Assembly: GCA_938042245.1 (NCBI GenBank)
Contig: CALIRO010000015.1
Span: 1 to 61,854 of the forward strand
DNA: 61,854 bases
DNA from: an uncultured Thermoguttaceae bacterium
GTDB taxonomy: Bacteria; Planctomycetota; Planctomycetia; Pirellulales; Thermoguttaceae
Direction: 5' to 3'
The position numbers and the translations under genes were made by a program. Under the pieces are notes generated by a model that had not been told where the DNA came from, searched no databases, and worked only from the letters and a program-made list of their open reading frames with translations. Each line of letters starts with the position of its first letter. Position 1 is the first letter of the stretch. Shown here in pieces: positions 44,824 through 52,981 of this stretch.

Positions 44824-45193
44824 GGCTTGCACTCCGTTTGGCATGGTGAGTACCCGAAACAAAAAATGAGGCTATGTTATTCCTCCTTCCTTCTTCCGCT
44901 TGGAATAACATAGACCCATTACTTTTATCATAACCGGACTTCGGTAGATTGACAATTGGGTTGCGCCCCCCTCTAATGGGGTATCCTCATGTGCTGAACC
45001 GCCTCTATTCCGGGTTTTGGTTGCTAAAATCCCCCTTCCTACTGTATTGCAAAGGGCCATCGGGATTTATAAAATAAAAGCAAATTGGAGTTGCTTATCT
45101 CGCTTCTCTCAAGAGAGTTAGGAGAGGGCGCTAAACCTTGTCGGCTATCTGTGGGCCATCTCAAGGGCGATTGTCTATGGGGAGGGGATCTCG
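44824..45193. other. Divergent intergenic panD / prepilin
   Basis: About 370 bp. It holds the panD leader hairpin (44872-44913) and an AT-rich stretch near 45070 with TATAAAATAAAA that may serve the prepilin gene. No gene is seen. Confidence 0.45.
44872..44913 (-). promoter_or_regulatory. Perfect 12-bp inverted repeat in the panD leader
   Basis: CTATGTTATTCC and GGAATAACATAG pair perfectly around an 18-base purine-rich loop on the minus strand. In the panD direction the stem is followed after four bases by a run of six T. It lies 49-90 bp upstream of the panD start. It may be an attenuator-like terminator or a protein-binding site. Confidence 0.6.
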
Positions 45194-46225
45194 ATGAAGA
45201 GGAAACAGATAAGCTGGTCTCGGCTACGGAAATCAGAAGGTGCCACCCTTTGGGCAGAATCCGCCGTGGGCGGGCGATCTAGCCAGGGGCTGCCGGGCTT
45301 TACGCTCGTGGAGCTTTTGGTCGTCATAACGATTATTGGCATTTTGATTGCCTTGCTGCTTCCGGCCGTCCAAGGGGCTAGGGAATCGGCCCGAAGAACC
45401 CAGTGCGCCAACAACCTCAAGCAGATCGCCCTAGCCATCTTGAACTTCCATTCTGCTCAGGATCGGTTTCCTGACGGCGGGAAAAATATGTGCAATCCGC
45501 CCTATCATCCCAACTTGGACTCTTCCCGATGTTACACAGGGGAAAGGAACGATTGGGGTTGTTGTAGCCCGTATGATCGGTCCGAATGGAGTTGGCCGTA
45601 TTATATCCTCCCCTACCTAGAACAACAGGCTATCTATGATCAGACCAATAACAGCGTCATTTATAAAACTCCGCTTCCGGTCTTGCACTGTCCGACCCGC
45701 CGTCGGGCCGTCTTGTACAACAACTCTGCCAAGATCGACTATGCCGGTAATGCCGGCAGCCGGGGTGGCGACGGCGCCGATGGAATTATTATCCGAAAGG
45801 ATGTGGGGCTAGCGAGCCAAGGCCTTCCGACTCTGATCAAATTGGACCATATTCGCGACGGCGCCTCGAACACCCTGCTAGTGGCAGAAAAACAGCTCAA
45901 TCCCGATCGCTTCGGGCTAACGTATGACGACAACGAACCGTATGTGGCGCCCGGCTGGGATAGCGAAATCTTTCGTATCGGCACCACCGGTAGCGGGCCT
46001 GTGGGTCCTTATGTGCCTAGACATGACTCGCAGCATCCCTCTTATGTAGTTTCAGATCCCTATTCGGGATCGAACTATTTTGGTTCTGCCCATGTGGGGA
46101 TGATGAACGCTGCGTTGGCTGATGGTTCGGTTCGGGCCATCTCCTACAGTATCAATCCGGAGATGTTCCGTCGGTTGTGCGTGCGGAACGACAAACAGCC
46201 GATCGACTGGTCCCAGGTGCAATAA
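45194..46225 (+). CDS. DUF1559-type prepilin-like protein
   Basis: Type II secretion/type IV pilin-like protein of the large planctomycete DUF1559 family, 343 residues. A 35-residue leader ends at Gly35-Phe36 of GFTLVELLVVITIIG, with Glu40 at position +5 as required by prepilin peptidase, and the hydrophobic helix continues to about 60. The DUF1559 region begins QCANNLKQIALAILNFHS. The family's C-terminal H-x9-DG motif is seen in SAHVGMMNAALADGSVRAIS. Leader peptides this long are usual in the family. AGGGG precedes the ATG. It is followed by a small lipoprotein gene, a common pairing in these bacteria. Its role, probably in cell-surface pseudopili, is not established. Confidence 0.93.
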   Translation: MKRKQISWSRLRKSEGATLWAESAVGGRSSQGLPGFTLVELLVVITIIGILIALLLPAVQGARESARRTQCANNLKQIALAILNFHSAQDRFPDGGKNMCNPPYHPNLDSSRCYTGERNDWGCCSPYDRSEWSWPYYILPYLEQQAIYDQTNNSVIYKTPLPVLHCPTRRRAVLYNNSAKIDYAGNAGSRGGDGADGIIIRKDVGLASQGLPTLIKLDHIRDGASNTLLVAEKQLNPDRFGLTYDDNEPYVAPGWDSEIFRIGTTGSGPVGPYVPRHDSQHPSYVVSDPYSGSNYFGSAHVGMMNAALADGSVRAISYSINPEMFRRLCVRNDKQPIDWSQVQ

Positions 46226-46586
46226 CACTTCTGGGCATAGCTGTAGGGTTGCCTGGCCTGGAAACTATATGAGTATCAGTTCATGTCCAGGCAGGAATCA
46301 CCCTCCGCTGCTGGAAGGATAAGAAGGGTAATAGTTCCGTCGATGGAACAGTTCGCTTCTTGCCTGGTGGGAGAGACTGGGTGGGCCTCCAAATCAGCCG
46401 GGTGAGCATCCGGTCTTGTAGCATAATTTGTCAGAGCGAGTTGTAACTTAGTCTGTTCGACTGAGGGGACTGCCGGTGGGCTGATAGTAGCTACCGTCTG
46501 AGCGAGGCTGCTACGGGCACTTGGCAGGGGTAGTTTATTTGGCTGACATGTTCCCCAGAAGGGTTTTTCAGGAAGGGGATTTCTTT
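46226..46586. other. Intergenic prepilin / lipoprotein
   Basis: About 360 bp. TGCCTGG and CCAGGCA at about 46249-46296 could form a hairpin after the prepilin gene, but no T-run follows. No gene is seen. Confidence 0.4.
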
Positions 46587-46799
46587 ATGTGGCGAAAGTG
46601 GGTCCAGTTATTTTTGGCGGCAATTTGGGTTTTGGCGGGTTCTTGGATGGGCTGTGGGGGTTCTTCGGTAACCCCGGCCAAGGTAACTCCCGAGGAGGAG
46701 AAACAGCTTCAAAAGCAATTGGAAGAGGCGGCTTCTGCGGAAGGCCGAGCCGGCTGGGGCAAACCAGAACACGAATCTCCCCCAGCGCCGAAAAAGTAA
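46587..46799 (+). CDS. Small lipoprotein downstream of the prepilin
   Basis: A 70-residue product with a lipoprotein signal: basic start MWRKW, hydrophobic helix LFLAAIWVLAGSW, and lipobox ending at Cys23 (SWMGC). After the cysteine comes a short Gly/Ser linker, a Glu/Gln/Lys-rich helix (TPEEEKQLQKQLEEAASAEG), and a Pro-rich end. Small lipoproteins of this build commonly sit next to DUF1559 genes in planctomycetes; function unknown. GGAAGGGG lies upstream of the ATG, which I prefer to the in-frame codon at 46521. Confidence 0.78.
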   Translation: MWRKWVQLFLAAIWVLAGSWMGCGGSSVTPAKVTPEEEKQLQKQLEEAASAEGRAGWGKPEHESPPAPKK

Positions 46800-46907
46800 C
46801 CTCCGCTCCCCCTGCCACCTAAGAGATCTGAAGATTCCAGGCATCTTGGCGGGGGAACAGTGGCATTCTGACAGACTACGCTCCGCTCGTGCTGTTTTTG
46901 GTGGGGG

Positions 46908-47228
46908 TTGGCCTGGCGGCGCAGTCGGATAGAGTATGGTACGCTTTTGGCGTTCTGGGAGCTTTTTGTGTGGAGTTTGCTCGGCTACTTTTGGTGTGCT
47001 TGGACGGAGCGGCGCAGGCTGAGCGAGGAGGTTCCTTTCTGGGGAAGGGTTGCGGCCGGTGGGGCAACAGAGGCGGTGGAACTGGCGGTACGGATCGCAG
47101 AGCTTGCCTCTTGCCAATCCTCCAGCTGCCTGCTTGGCTTTCTCTGGATGTTTTCAGCTCTCTATTTTCCTCTGTCCTTCTTCCAACTGTTCCTTGTTCC
47201 TCTGCTATCCTTTTGTTGCCCCCTTTAG
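46908..47228 (+). CDS. Possible small membrane protein
   Basis: Unrecognised. The 106-residue frame would have a basic N-terminus (MAWRRSRIEYG), a hydrophobic helix (LLAFWELFVWSLLGYFWCAW), a charged middle part, and a second long hydrophobic segment at the C-terminus. The only start is TTG without a clear ribosome site. An alternative frame (46889-47320) overlaps it and also looks hydrophobic. I list this one because its charged and hydrophobic blocks look more like a protein. The stop meets the convergent gene. Confidence 0.25.
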   Translation: MAWRRSRIEYGTLLAFWELFVWSLLGYFWCAWTERRRLSEEVPFWGRVAAGGATEAVELAVRIAELASCQSSSCLLGFLWMFSALYFPLSFFQLFLVPLLSFCCPL

Positions 47229-48049
47229 GGTGTCCCTTCCTGTTTGGGTGGTCCGTAGAAGCGGGTAATGTCGATGCCGCCGCGGAGTTCTTCTTCCAGA
47301 AGTTTGATCCGTGCTTCTAGACGTTCTACTCGCCGCGCAAGCTGGGGCACAAGCTGCGAGCTAGTATCTTCCGGTCTAGGCCGAGGCACACTCGGATAGC
47401 CCAGCTGGCGGGACAAAGCAGCAAATAGATATAACGGGTCTCGTCTTCGGTGGGCCAAGGCGATTCGGCCTTCTTTTTCGCCAAACAGAATCGGTTTACC
47501 CGGATGTGGATGAGTTTTCAGGTATTCTTCGCTGCGGACATAGATTAGGTCGGCTAGATCGACCAGTCCAATCTGCCGGCGGACCGTCAAAATCCATTCT
47601 CGCCACGCCTCGTCATAGAGGGGGTCTTGGGCCATGGCTTCCAGTCCCTCGTCGTAGCTGAGCCGATTTCGACACAGGGCCTCAAACTGATACAAAAACA
47701 GTCCTTGGGGGGTAGCGCCTTTGGCTCGGTATTCGGCTTCTTTTTCGAGGATTTCCAGGCCGACGCGGAAGTCGAAGCGGCCTTCGGGCCGCTCCGCCTC
47801 CGACATAATGTAGGTCTGGAAGGGGGTGAAATAATGGCTCAGCCGACACATCGCCCCAGCAAACCCCCCAGTATGCCGAAGCTCCGTAGCCATAAAATCA
47901 ATGGCCATGGGCAGTTTGGTAATGGCCAACACCTCATGCCGCAAAATGGCCAACAGCTCCTGCGTGGAAACCCCTTGGTTCATCCGTTCCCGCAGGGCAC
48001 GGAAGAAATAGGCTTGTTCGATGTATTCTTCCCGGTCCAAAAGCGGCAT
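47225..48049 (-). CDS. Conserved hypothetical protein
   Basis: No family name can be given. The 274-residue product starts MPLLDREEYIEQAYFFRALRE and is largely helical and acidic/basic, without signal peptide or membrane segments. A middle part contains ELRHTGGFAGAMCRLSHYFTPFQ, and a segment LIYVRSEEYLKTHPHPGKPILFGEKEGRIALAHRRRDPLYLF follows. The C-terminus has a short coiled coil (LARRVERLEARIKLLEEEL). It looks like a cytosolic protein restricted to planctomycetes, from memory of similar sequences rather than a search. ATG 48049 has GGAGGG about 11 bases upstream; a TTG six codons earlier is possible. Confidence 0.75.
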   Translation of the reverse strand: MPLLDREEYIEQAYFFRALRERMNQGVSTQELLAILRHEVLAITKLPMAIDFMATELRHTGGFAGAMCRLSHYFTPFQTYIMSEAERPEGRFDFRVGLEILEKEAEYRAKGATPQGLFLYQFEALCRNRLSYDEGLEAMAQDPLYDEAWREWILTVRRQIGLVDLADLIYVRSEEYLKTHPHPGKPILFGEKEGRIALAHRRRDPLYLFAALSRQLGYPSVPRPRPEDTSSQLVPQLARRVERLEARIKLLEEELRGGIDITRFYGPPKQEGTP

Positions 48050-48360
48050 GTACTGCGCACCCTCCAAGCCAATGGCAAACCAGCGAAAATCCCAGAGTGC
48101 CGATCGGAAATCGTTTATCGTGTAAATCCGGGACCGCCAATCGCCAAGCAGTCTTTTTCAACCTCCTGGTCTTACTTGCCAGTCTGGCCCTGGCTTCCGC
48201 TCTTAGGACCGATTCCTTTTCGGCGCAGCTTGGGAATCACGCCTTTGGCAGATTGCCCTCTAGTGCCTATCGCCCCCAACTGTTCCGTCAGCCACCCTCC
48301 AACCAGTGAGGGCAGAAGCGATCCAGCGAGGGTTTGGCCTAGCTAGCCCGACGGTCCGTC

Positions 48361-49698
48361 TTACAACGTCCAGCCTTGGCGGTATTCTCGTCGGAGGAAT
48401 CGGTCCGCTTGGGGGCAATTGGTGGCTTTCATGGCCGGGCCGTCCCACTCCAGCGGTGAACCCACCCGGTAGGAAACCGTGCCTAGCAGGGCTGCTTCGG
48501 TCAGGGGCCCAGAATAGCCAAAATGACAGGTCGTTTTGCCGCCCGTTTTGCACGCCTCGACCCATTCCCGATGATGACCGATGGAAGCAGGAATGGTCGG
48601 CTCAGGCAGTTTGACCTCAGCGAACTTCTTTTTGGGCAGGAGGTGTCGGTTGTCGTAGTCGGCAAGGACCATACCGGTTTTGCCGACAAACAGCACCCCA
48701 GCCCCTTGACGAGGAATCTGCTCCTGAATGCCGGTCATCTCCGCCAGCCGACGGTCCAACTCCTCCCAGGCAGGCTGTTTACCGCCGTCGTACCAGGTCA
48801 GCCGAACCGGCGGCAACTGGCCCCGGGCAGGAAACTGATACCGCACGATCAGCCATTGGGGGCAGCTTTCCGGATGGACCGGCTGATGGCCTTCGGCAGC
48901 CACATGCGTCGGATACTTCAGATCCAAGGCCCAGAAGGCCAGGTCCACATAATGGCAGAAGAAATCGCCGATGCCGCCGTTGGCAAAATCCCACCAGCCT
49001 CGCCAACTGCCCGGCACATAGGCAGGGTGATACGGCCTATACGGCGCCGGCCCAAGCCACAGGTCCCAATCCAGCGTGGGCGGGCAAGGGGGCGTGTCCT
49101 TCGGCCGATCGCCCGGGCTATACCGCACCGGATGCCACACATGGACTTCCTCTACGGAACCAATCAGCCCGGCCTGAATCCATTCAACCACACGGCGATA
49201 GTTATCGCCCGCATGGATCTGGGTGCCGATCTGGGTAACCAATTTGTTCTTTTCCGCCAGCTCTGCCAAAAGCCGAGCTTCATAGACATTATGAGTGAGC
49301 GGCTTTTCACAATAGACGTGTTTTTTCATGCGTAGGGCCATAGCTGCCGCCGGCGCATGGGTATGATCCGGCGTGCTGACGACCACCGCATCGCATTTTT
49401 CTTGAAGCTCTTCGAGAGCTTTTCGGAAATCTTTATAGATTTTAGCCTTAGGGAAACGTTGGAAGGTGCCAGCCGCCCGTTTTTCATCCACATCGCACAG
49501 GGCGATGAATTCGGCGCCGGCAGCGGCACAGCCATTGACATTGTCTGCCCCTCGACCGCCCACCCCAATACCGATGCACTGAAGCCGCTCATTGGGCGAT
49601 TGGCCCATCGGCCACACCCGGCCCGGATTGAACAAAGCCCCAAGTCCAGCTATCGCAGTCGTCTTGAACACCGTCCTCCGGGAAATCTTCTGACGCAT
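48361..49698 (-). CDS. Gfo/Idh/MocA-family oxidoreductase with Tat signal
   Basis: NAD(P)-dependent sugar or cyclitol dehydrogenase family, 445 residues, of the exported type abundant in planctomycetes. The N-terminus has a twin-arginine signal (SRRTVFKTTAIAGLGALF). The Rossmann region reads GIGVGGRGADNV, the family motif is CEKPLTHN, and the substrate-binding half has GGIGDFFCHYVDLAFWAL with the usual histidine. No partner gene indicates the substrate. I use the second ATG; the first is one codon earlier. The gene is divergent from rsmG. Confidence 0.92.
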   Translation of the reverse strand: MRQKISRRTVFKTTAIAGLGALFNPGRVWPMGQSPNERLQCIGIGVGGRGADNVNGCAAAGAEFIALCDVDEKRAAGTFQRFPKAKIYKDFRKALEELQEKCDAVVVSTPDHTHAPAAAMALRMKKHVYCEKPLTHNVYEARLLAELAEKNKLVTQIGTQIHAGDNYRRVVEWIQAGLIGSVEEVHVWHPVRYSPGDRPKDTPPCPPTLDWDLWLGPAPYRPYHPAYVPGSWRGWWDFANGGIGDFFCHYVDLAFWALDLKYPTHVAAEGHQPVHPESCPQWLIVRYQFPARGQLPPVRLTWYDGGKQPAWEELDRRLAEMTGIQEQIPRQGAGVLFVGKTGMVLADYDNRHLLPKKKFAEVKLPEPTIPASIGHHREWVEACKTGGKTTCHFGYSGPLTEAALLGTVSYRVGSPLEWDGPAMKATNCPQADRFLRREYRQGWTL

Positions 49699-50024
49699 CA
49701 TTTGGCCTCCAAAAAAAGTTCACGAAGGAACACAATCCCACACAAAATATCCAGACAGCCTCCCACCCTTTCCGGAGAGGGATGAGCTCAGCCAGCATCC
49801 TCTTCGCCGGGCATTCCCAAGCAGAACCAATGTGGTAAAATTGAAAAATCAAAACAAACTATCGCCGTTTCCAAACCTCCCATGTGCTTAGGCTTTGTTA
49901 GATTATCAAGATTCTTTTGGGATAGCCTGGTAGTAAATACAGGTTCTGGGCAATCCAGTACAACCGAAACGGGCATCCCAAACCGTAGAAATTGCGGCTT
50001 CTATTTTCTGCCTTTTATCCCTTT
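49699..50024. other. Divergent intergenic oxidoreductase / rsmG
   Basis: About 325 bp, AT-rich in the middle (49840-49930), presumably with both promoters. No gene or repeat is recognised. Confidence 0.4.
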
Positions 50025-50864
50025 ATGCTAATGGAAGGCAAATCCGTGTGCAATCAGGCCGAGCAGTCCGTCGGTCGAGTTTCTTCCGGTTCCGAGGCCC
50101 AGGAGGCGGCCTGGGTGGCCAGGCGGGAAACGCCCTCGGCGGATCAGCCAGCCTCCGAACCAACTCCTGGACCTGCAACTACTTCTGAGGTGCCTGAGTC
50201 TCTGCCGGCTGCCCTGGCACGCTATGGGATCCAATTGCCGGCCGAGCAGGTGGCCTTGCTAGACCAGTTTGCCCAACTGCTTTGGGACTGGAACCAGAAG
50301 ATCAACCTGACCCGCCATACCGACTACGACAAGTTTGTCGGCCGAGATATTGTCGATACATTGGTCTTCGCCGAGTTTTTACACCAGGGGGAAAAGGTGC
50401 TGGATGTAGGTTCCGGCGCCGGGGTGCCTGGTACGCTGCTGGCCATTTTGCGGCCGGATTTGCGCATCTGGCTTTCCGAACCGGTGGGCAAAAAGGCCCG
50501 AGTGGCTGAAGAGATTGTCCAAACACTGGGCCTGAAGGCGTCGGTGTTTCGGGGAAGAGCTGAACAGATTCTTGCTAAGGAACAGTTTAACACACTGACT
50601 ATCCGAGCGGTCGCCCGCCTCCGACAGTTACTGACCTGGTTTAAACCCTATTGGCCCCAGTTCGACCGGATGTTGGTCCTCAAAGGTCCCAGCTGGGTGC
50701 AGGAACGGGGCGAAGCCCGGCATTACGGCCTGGCCCACGGAGTAGCCCTCCGCAAACTCAAAACCTACACCATCCCCACCACCGGCGCTAAAAGCGTCCT
50801 GCTTCAACTTTGTCTGCAACAGCGCTTGGTAGGGAAAAAGGAGTGCCAACTCCGCTCTTGCTAA
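50025..50864 (+). CDS. rsmG: 16S rRNA (guanine-527-N7)-methyltransferase
   Basis: SAM-dependent methyltransferase that makes m7G527 in 16S rRNA; loss of RsmG is known to give low-level streptomycin resistance. The core (about 65-265) has LLWDWNQKINLTRHTD, the SAM loop VLDVGSGAGVPGTLLAILRPD, and NTLTIRAVARL. About 55 residues precede the core. They are rich in S, P, E and A and look disordered, and are not usual for the family. The true start may be here, at the ATG at 50031, or further in. The downstream URO-D family gene follows after 135 bp. Confidence 0.93.
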   Translation: MLMEGKSVCNQAEQSVGRVSSGSEAQEAAWVARRETPSADQPASEPTPGPATTSEVPESLPAALARYGIQLPAEQVALLDQFAQLLWDWNQKINLTRHTDYDKFVGRDIVDTLVFAEFLHQGEKVLDVGSGAGVPGTLLAILRPDLRIWLSEPVGKKARVAEEIVQTLGLKASVFRGRAEQILAKEQFNTLTIRAVARLRQLLTWFKPYWPQFDRMLVLKGPSWVQERGEARHYGLAHGVALRKLKTYTIPTTGAKSVLLQLCLQQRLVGKKECQLRSC

Positions 50865-50999
50865 AAGACGCAGGACCAAGGCATCTATGGAGCTGGAGGG
50901 CCGGCAACTTCACGTACTCCCGACGCCAACCTACTACAAGATACCAAGACCTCTATGAGGCTTTTCCCGCAAGAGCTTTTTTAGGCAAAAGGGCTTCCC

Positions 51000-51983
51000 G
51001 TGGAGCTTTCGCCTTCGGTGTATGAACATGCAGCGGCCCTGATTGGCCGAACCCCCTGGGAAGTCTCTCGAGATGAACATTTGCTCTTCGAGGCCCATGC
51101 GGCAGCTTATCGGCTGTATCGCCATCGGCCCATCATGCCCGGTATCGACATCTATAACCTGGAAGCCGAAGCCTATGGCGCCCGGGTGGAGCCAGCCAGC
51201 GGCATCGGTATTCCGGCTATCAAACAGCCCTTGTACGATTCTATCGATGGGCTTTTTGACCTCCGAGGGCTTGACCCGGCTACCGACGGCCGGTTACCGA
51301 TGGCTCTTCGGGTGGCACGCCGATTACAAGATACCTTTCCAGAAGCCCTGGTGCGGGTGCCGGTCAGTGGGCCGTTTTCTATCGCTTGCAATCTGGTCGG
51401 ATTTGAGAATCTGCTTTTGGATGTGGCCCGTCGGCCGGATCAGGTCGCCCTGGCCCTTTTGCAATTGGCACCCGGTCAGATTGCCTTGGCCAAAGCGATC
51501 CGACAGCTTGGCCTGGAGATAGCCTTTTTCGAGTCGGCGGCTTGCCCGCCCATGCTTTCGCCGACTAATTTCCGCCGGGTGGAATTGCCTGCACTGAAGG
51601 CCATCTTGCAAGCGATGGCTGAGGTCCTGGAACATCCGGTTCCGTGCATTATCGGCGGAGATACGACTCCGATTTTGGAAGCCATCCTAGAGACCGGCAC
51701 TTCCTATGTGGTGGCCCCGTATGAAACGGATCAGGCGGCATTTATGAAAAAACTGTGGGACCGTACTAATGTCCATGTACGCATCAACACGGACCCCTAT
51801 ATTATCGCCCACGGTTCATGGCCGCAAATCCAGGCCGAGGCAGATCGTATTGTTCGCCTTGCCCAAGGCCGACCGAACGTCTCCATGGGCACCGGCGCTC
51901 TGCCCTATGAAACGCCGCCAGAAAATGTGCTCCGCCTTCAGGAGTACCTAGCTCAACATGCATGCACACCTACTGGCCTTTGA
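51000..51983 (+). CDS. Uroporphyrinogen decarboxylase-family protein (methyltransferase-like branch)
   Basis: TIM-barrel protein of the URO-D superfamily, 327 residues. Diagnostic stretches are RVPVSGPFSIACNLVGFENLLLDV and CIIGGDTTPILEAILETGTS, which match the MtaA/CmuA-like corrinoid or thiol methyltransferase branch. The N-terminal RxPxWxMRQAGR motif of true HemE is absent, so it should not be annotated as haem synthesis. The substrate is unknown. The GTG start lacks a strong ribosome site. It lies downstream of rsmG, and family R copy C begins about 80 bp after its stop. Confidence 0.85.
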   Translation: MELSPSVYEHAAALIGRTPWEVSRDEHLLFEAHAAAYRLYRHRPIMPGIDIYNLEAEAYGARVEPASGIGIPAIKQPLYDSIDGLFDLRGLDPATDGRLPMALRVARRLQDTFPEALVRVPVSGPFSIACNLVGFENLLLDVARRPDQVALALLQLAPGQIALAKAIRQLGLEIAFFESAACPPMLSPTNFRRVELPALKAILQAMAEVLEHPVPCIIGGDTTPILEAILETGTSYVVAPYETDQAAFMKKLWDRTNVHVRINTDPYIIAHGSWPQIQAEADRIVRLAQGRPNVSMGTGALPYETPPENVLRLQEYLAQHACTPTGL

Positions 51984-52066
51984 TTTTCCGGAGAGCCTTT
52001 TAGCTCGGCTTTGCCATTGTTCATAGGCCTTTTTGTTAATGAACGCAGAAAACCCTCTTTGTTTAG

Positions 52067-52253
52067 GGAACCTCTGAATGATTTAAAGGAGATATTTTTA
52101 CACCATTTCGGAACCTCCCTCCACAGCCCCCACATATAGTGGCACTGCCAACAGGAGACTCAATATATAGTGCCCAGCAATCGGAACCGATAGGCAAAGA
52201 TATGGATCAACTATTCATAAAGTTCATATAATGTTCAGGATTTTGCAGAGCTT
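52067..52253 (+). repeat. Dispersed repeat family R, copy C
   Basis: Full-length copy, about 187 bp, with GGAACCTCTGAA at the left and TTTTGCAGAGCTT at the right and all shared internal blocks. Its right end lies inside the frame of the minus-strand gene 52224-52571, whose last codons and stop are repeat sequence. Confidence 0.87.
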
Positions 52254-52571
52254 GCCTATTTCTTCGGCTAATCGGAAGGCGCTGGATGTGCGGCCATATC
52301 GGCTTCGGCAAACCTCCCGGCCGTTGATGGAGAGGGTAAACTCATGGTGGGCGGCTGCCGCTGTCCAGGCCCGGAGAATCTTTCCCGCCTGCGGTAACTG
52401 GACTTCTTTGGAAAAATAGACGTCCCACGTTTCTTCAGGGACTTGCAGATAAATGAAGTCGCCCATCGCCGGTTGGGCCAACACCGGCTCAACCAACAAT
52501 CCCCACCCCAACATGACCATTAAACCCGCCGCCAACAACCTGTACCTGCCAACCGATCGGATCCAACACAT
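52224..52571 (-). pseudogene. 5' fragment of a secreted-protein gene, cut off by repeat copy C
   Basis: 115 codons remain. ATG 52571 is preceded by AAAGGAG at 8 bases. A signal peptide follows (MCWIRSVGRYRLLAAGLMVM...), with likely cleavage at VLA-QP. The mature part begins with a beta-rich segment (LRAWTAAAAHHEFTLSINGREV) that resembles the galactose-binding-like modules at the start of large exported planctomycete proteins. The last residues (KLCKILNII) and the stop are encoded by family R copy C. No continuation is found beyond the repeat, where another gene ends. It is therefore a truncated gene that may still be translated. The fold is an inference. Confidence 0.7.
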
Positions 52572-52981
52572 CACGAAGCTCCTTTGGGCAGAAAGCATGG
52601 GAGACTGGCTTTTTGGTTGAAACAGAAGTCGAGGGGGCAAAAGTTCCAGGACTGTTCCTTTTGGAGGCCAACGGACTGGTTCTGGCGAGTGCGGAACCTT
52701 GGGTAGTGCTGGTGGAACATGGGCGATGGCGGAGAGCCGACGAAGCAAACATTATGCATTTTCGATTTAAATCTGGCCTTGCCCATCCCTTCCACGAAAC
52801 CATTCCCACATTCTGCCAACGTTTCCCCCTGGAGACGGAAATCTTCCCCCAGGCCCCAGATCGTAATCAACCGGAACAATCCGTTTGGAGAGGAACATCA
52901 CTTTAAATAATTGTTCATCTAAAGAGAAGAAAGCGCCAGAGCCTTCGGCGGACAGACAAGTCGCCCCTGGGGCTGGAAAGG
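52572..52981. other. Intergenic truncated gene / ppk
   Basis: About 410 bp, AT-rich towards ppk, with no gene recognised. No clear terminator follows the polyphosphate operon. Confidence 0.4.

Noticed and set aside
46889..47320. Alternative hydrophobic open frame overlapping 46908-47228
   Set aside because: It runs 95 bp into the convergent conserved gene, and its second half is an irregular Gly/Cys/Leu mix.
48523..49335. 270-codon open frame on the plus strand opposite the Gfo/Idh/MocA oxidoreductase
   Set aside because: It lies wholly antisense to a well-supported gene, and its translation has no recognisable motifs.
51000..51983. Annotation as HemE (uroporphyrinogen decarboxylase)
   Set aside because: The N-terminal RxPxWxMRQAGR-type substrate motif of HemE is absent; only superfamily features are present.
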